A stretch of DNA of 64,000 nt from Herbaspirillum sp. ASV7 (lineage in GTDB: Bacteria; Pseudomonadota; Gammaproteobacteria; Burkholderiales; Burkholderiaceae_D). Positions 62,436-64,000 of this stretch are shown piece by piece. The notes below the pieces were generated by a model that saw only the letters and a list, made by a program, of their open reading frames with translations, did not search any database and was not told the DNA's origin. The position numbers were made by a program, and so were the translations under genes. Location: positions 1-64,000 of the forward strand of contig NZ_JAELUH010000024.1 of NCBI RefSeq assembly GCF_016429215.1. Direction: 5' to 3'. Each line of letters begins with the position of its first letter. The first letter of the stretch is position 1.

Positions 62436-64000
62436 TTAGGAGTTCCCGCCCTGGGCGGGTAGTGAAAACCGGAAGATTGTACCGCCAGCCGGGTTATCGG
62501 TGTAAGTGAGCGTGCCGCCGTGGAATTCGATGGTGGTGCGGCAGATGTTCAGGCCCATGCCCATGCCCTCGGCCTTGGTCGAGAAGAAGGGCGAGAACAG
62601 CCGTGCGGCCACGTCTTCGCTGATGCCGTGGCCCTGGTCGATGACCGAGACGGTGACCGATTCTGCACCATCGTCGTTACGGGTGAGTTCGGCGCTCACG
62701 CGCAGGATGCGGCGCGCCGACGGCACCGCCGCCATGGCCTGGATGCCGTTGCGGGTCAGGTTCAGGATCACCTGTTCCAGCAGCACCTGGTCACCCAGCA
62801 CTGGCGGCAGGGAGCTTGGCACCTGCAGTTGCAGCACCACGAAGAATTGCTGGGCTTGCAGTTCGATCAAGGGGGCGACGTTGTCGATCAGCTGGCGCAT
62901 CAGCAGGCGCTGGCGCGCCGGCTCGCGCTTCTTGACGAACTGGTGCACGGAGCGGATGACGTGGCCGGCGCGTTGCGCCTGGGCGTGGATCTTTTCCAGC
63001 GCCGGCTGCAGGGCCTGCGGGTCGGCATGGCCCTGCTGCATCAGGTTCAGGGCCCCGGTGGTGTAGCTGGAAATGGCTGCCAGCGGCTGGTTCAGCTCAT
63101 GCGCCAGAGTGGAGGCGATCTCGCCCATGCTGGCCAGGCGGGCGCCGGCCTGCAGTTTTTCTTCCTGGGTGCGGCTGAGGTCTTCGGCGCGCTTGCGTTC
63201 GGACACGTCCAGGATGGACCCCATCCAGCCGGTCTGCTTGCCGTGCTGGTCCACCAGCGGCGACTCGAAGATCAGCACCGGGAAGCGCTCGCCATCGTGG
63301 CGCTGGAAGATGGTCTCGAACTGCGGCGTCACCCGTCCGGCCAGGACATTGGAGAAGCGCTCCTGGTATTCATCCATGGCCTCGGGCGCCCAATAAGGCA
63401 TGGGCGGGACCTTGCCCACCAATTCCTCGGCGGGGATGCCGACCATCTTGCAGAAGGCCGGATTGACGTAGGTGATGCGCCCCTCCAGGTCGCGTGCGCG
63501 CATGCCGGTGACGAGCGAATTTTCCATCGCCGCGCGGAAGCTGGCTTCGTTCAGCAGCGCCTCCTCGGCCTTGGTGCGGCGGTTGATGTCGCGCCACAGC
63601 GCCCACAGGCTCCACAGCAGGCCCAGCGAGAGCACGATCACCGAGCCCACCAGCAGGTTGGGCAAGAGCTTGGGAGCGCTCTTGGTGCTATTGGTATAGA
63701 GCACCAGCGTCAGGCCGGGCAGCTCCAGTTCGCGCCGATGGGTGTAGACGTTCAGGCCCGGGCCGCCCGAGGAGCGGCGTGCCACCACGTTGTCGTCGGT
63801 ATCGGTGAGCGAGATTTCATTGTCCTGGGCGAACCACCACGGCACCATCTCATTGAGGATACGCGCCACCGCATAGCTGGCCACCAGGCTGCCGATGTAG
63901 TGGTTGTCGCGAAACAGCGGCACGTGATAGTCCATCAGCATCGGCTCGGCGATGCCCGGTGGTACCGCCGGCGGGCTGTAGAGCGGGCGGTGCATCTGAC
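62436..64000 (-). CDS. PAS-containing sensor histidine kinase (DctS-like), N-terminus off the window
   Basis: About 520 residues are visible and the frame stays open to the right edge, so the start is missing. The visible part holds the end of a periplasmic sensor, a transmembrane helix (LLPNLLVGSVIVLSLGLLWS), a PAS domain (FRAAMENSLVTGMRARDLEG and ILDVSERKR), and an HWE/NtrB-like kinase core. The core has the H box (STLAHELNQPLAAISSYT), N box (NLTRNGIQAM), DQGHGI and GMGMGLNICR. This is the DctS architecture. It is the first gene of the kinase-regulator-AEC operon. Confidence 0.9.
   Translation of the reverse strand, partial: QMHRPLYSPPAVPPGIAEPMLMDYHVPLFRDNHYIGSLVASYAVARILNEMVPWWFAQDNEISLTDTDDNVVARRSSGGPGLNVYTHRRELELPGLTLVLYTNSTKSAPKLLPNLLVGSVIVLSLGLLWSLWALWRDINRRTKAEEALLNEASFRAAMENSLVTGMRARDLEGRITYVNPAFCKMVGIPAEELVGKVPPMPYWAPEAMDEYQERFSNVLAGRVTPQFETIFQRHDGERFPVLIFESPLVDQHGKQTGWMGSILDVSERKRAEDLSRTQEEKLQAGARLASMGEIASTLAHELNQPLAAISSYTTGALNLMQQGHADPQALQPALEKIHAQAQRAGHVIRSVHQFVKKREPARQRLLMRQLIDNVAPLIELQAQQFFVVLQLQVPSSLPPVLGDQVLLEQVILNLTRNGIQAMAAVPSARRILRVSAELTRNDDGAESVTVSVIDQGHGISEDVAARLFSPFFSTKAEGMGMGLNICRTTIEFHGGTLTYTDNPAGGTIFRFSLPAQGGNS

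Overview
The window is about 64 kb of GC-rich chromosome. Its gene order (mutL-miaA, miaB-phoH-ybeY, corC-lnt, glyQS-gmhB-plsC) and protein flavour fit a betaproteobacterium of the Burkholderiales, most likely Oxalobacteraceae close to Herbaspirillum. That placement is inferred from gene content and remembered protein families, not from a search. Most of the window is ordinary core genome with dense, short-spaced operons. The exception is an AT-richer accessory block at about 35.95-45.6 kb beside a tRNA-Met gene.

Layout. 0-2.1 kb: tail of a PAS protein, glyoxalase I (gloA) and a ClC chloride channel. 2.1-8.4 kb: a metal-response module. It has an ECF sigma factor and its NrsF-type membrane anti-sigma on the minus strand. 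Divergent from them is a bufferin-type (DUF2282) peptide gene followed by its MNIO/DUF692 maturase, its DUF2063 partner and a DoxX protein, and then a TonB receptor with the copper motif CxxxM...HxM. Two matching ECF promoters face away from each other between the two arms. 8.4-22.3 kb (minus strand): DUF45 metalloprotease, plsC, gmhB, glyS, glyQ, lnt, corC, then a chemoreceptor and a 274-bp palindromic element, then ybeY, phoH and miaB. 22.4-24.1 kb: a LysR gene divergent from a cysteine hydrolase. 24.4-30 kb: a sugar operon (kinase, periplasmic binding protein, ATPase, permease, AGE-family isomerase) that ends at a run of 14 C. 30-33.8 kb (minus strand): Tat-exported flavo-oxidase, diguanylate cyclase and a periplasmic binding protein. 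34-35.9 kb: a LysR/Rid divergent pair and a 99-residue orphan.

Accessory block. McrBC (36.1-39.06 kb) comes first. It is followed by a compact element of about 6.5 kb with secreted orphan proteins, an AbiV-like HEPN protein, a 54-residue small protein, iteron-like GGGGTGACA repeats, an AlpA-led minus-strand operon and a tyrosine integrase next to tRNA-Met. Paired C-rich repeats with 12-bp period at both ends, and a degenerate copy of the tRNA 3' end on the left, suggest its boundaries.

45.8-64 kb: miaA-mutL, a second chemoreceptor, a large PAS/GAF/GGDEF/EAL protein with a candidate sigma-28 promoter, a DedA protein, amiC-tsaE divergent from queG, a penicillin-acylase-family enzyme, and a histidine kinase-response regulator-AEC transporter operon that runs off the right edge.

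The points most worth following up are the self-regulated bufferin/copper regulon with its paired promoters, the nested-palindrome element that splits the ybeY-corC cluster, and the small tRNA-Met element with its cargo of uncharacterised secreted proteins and an AbiV-like gene.
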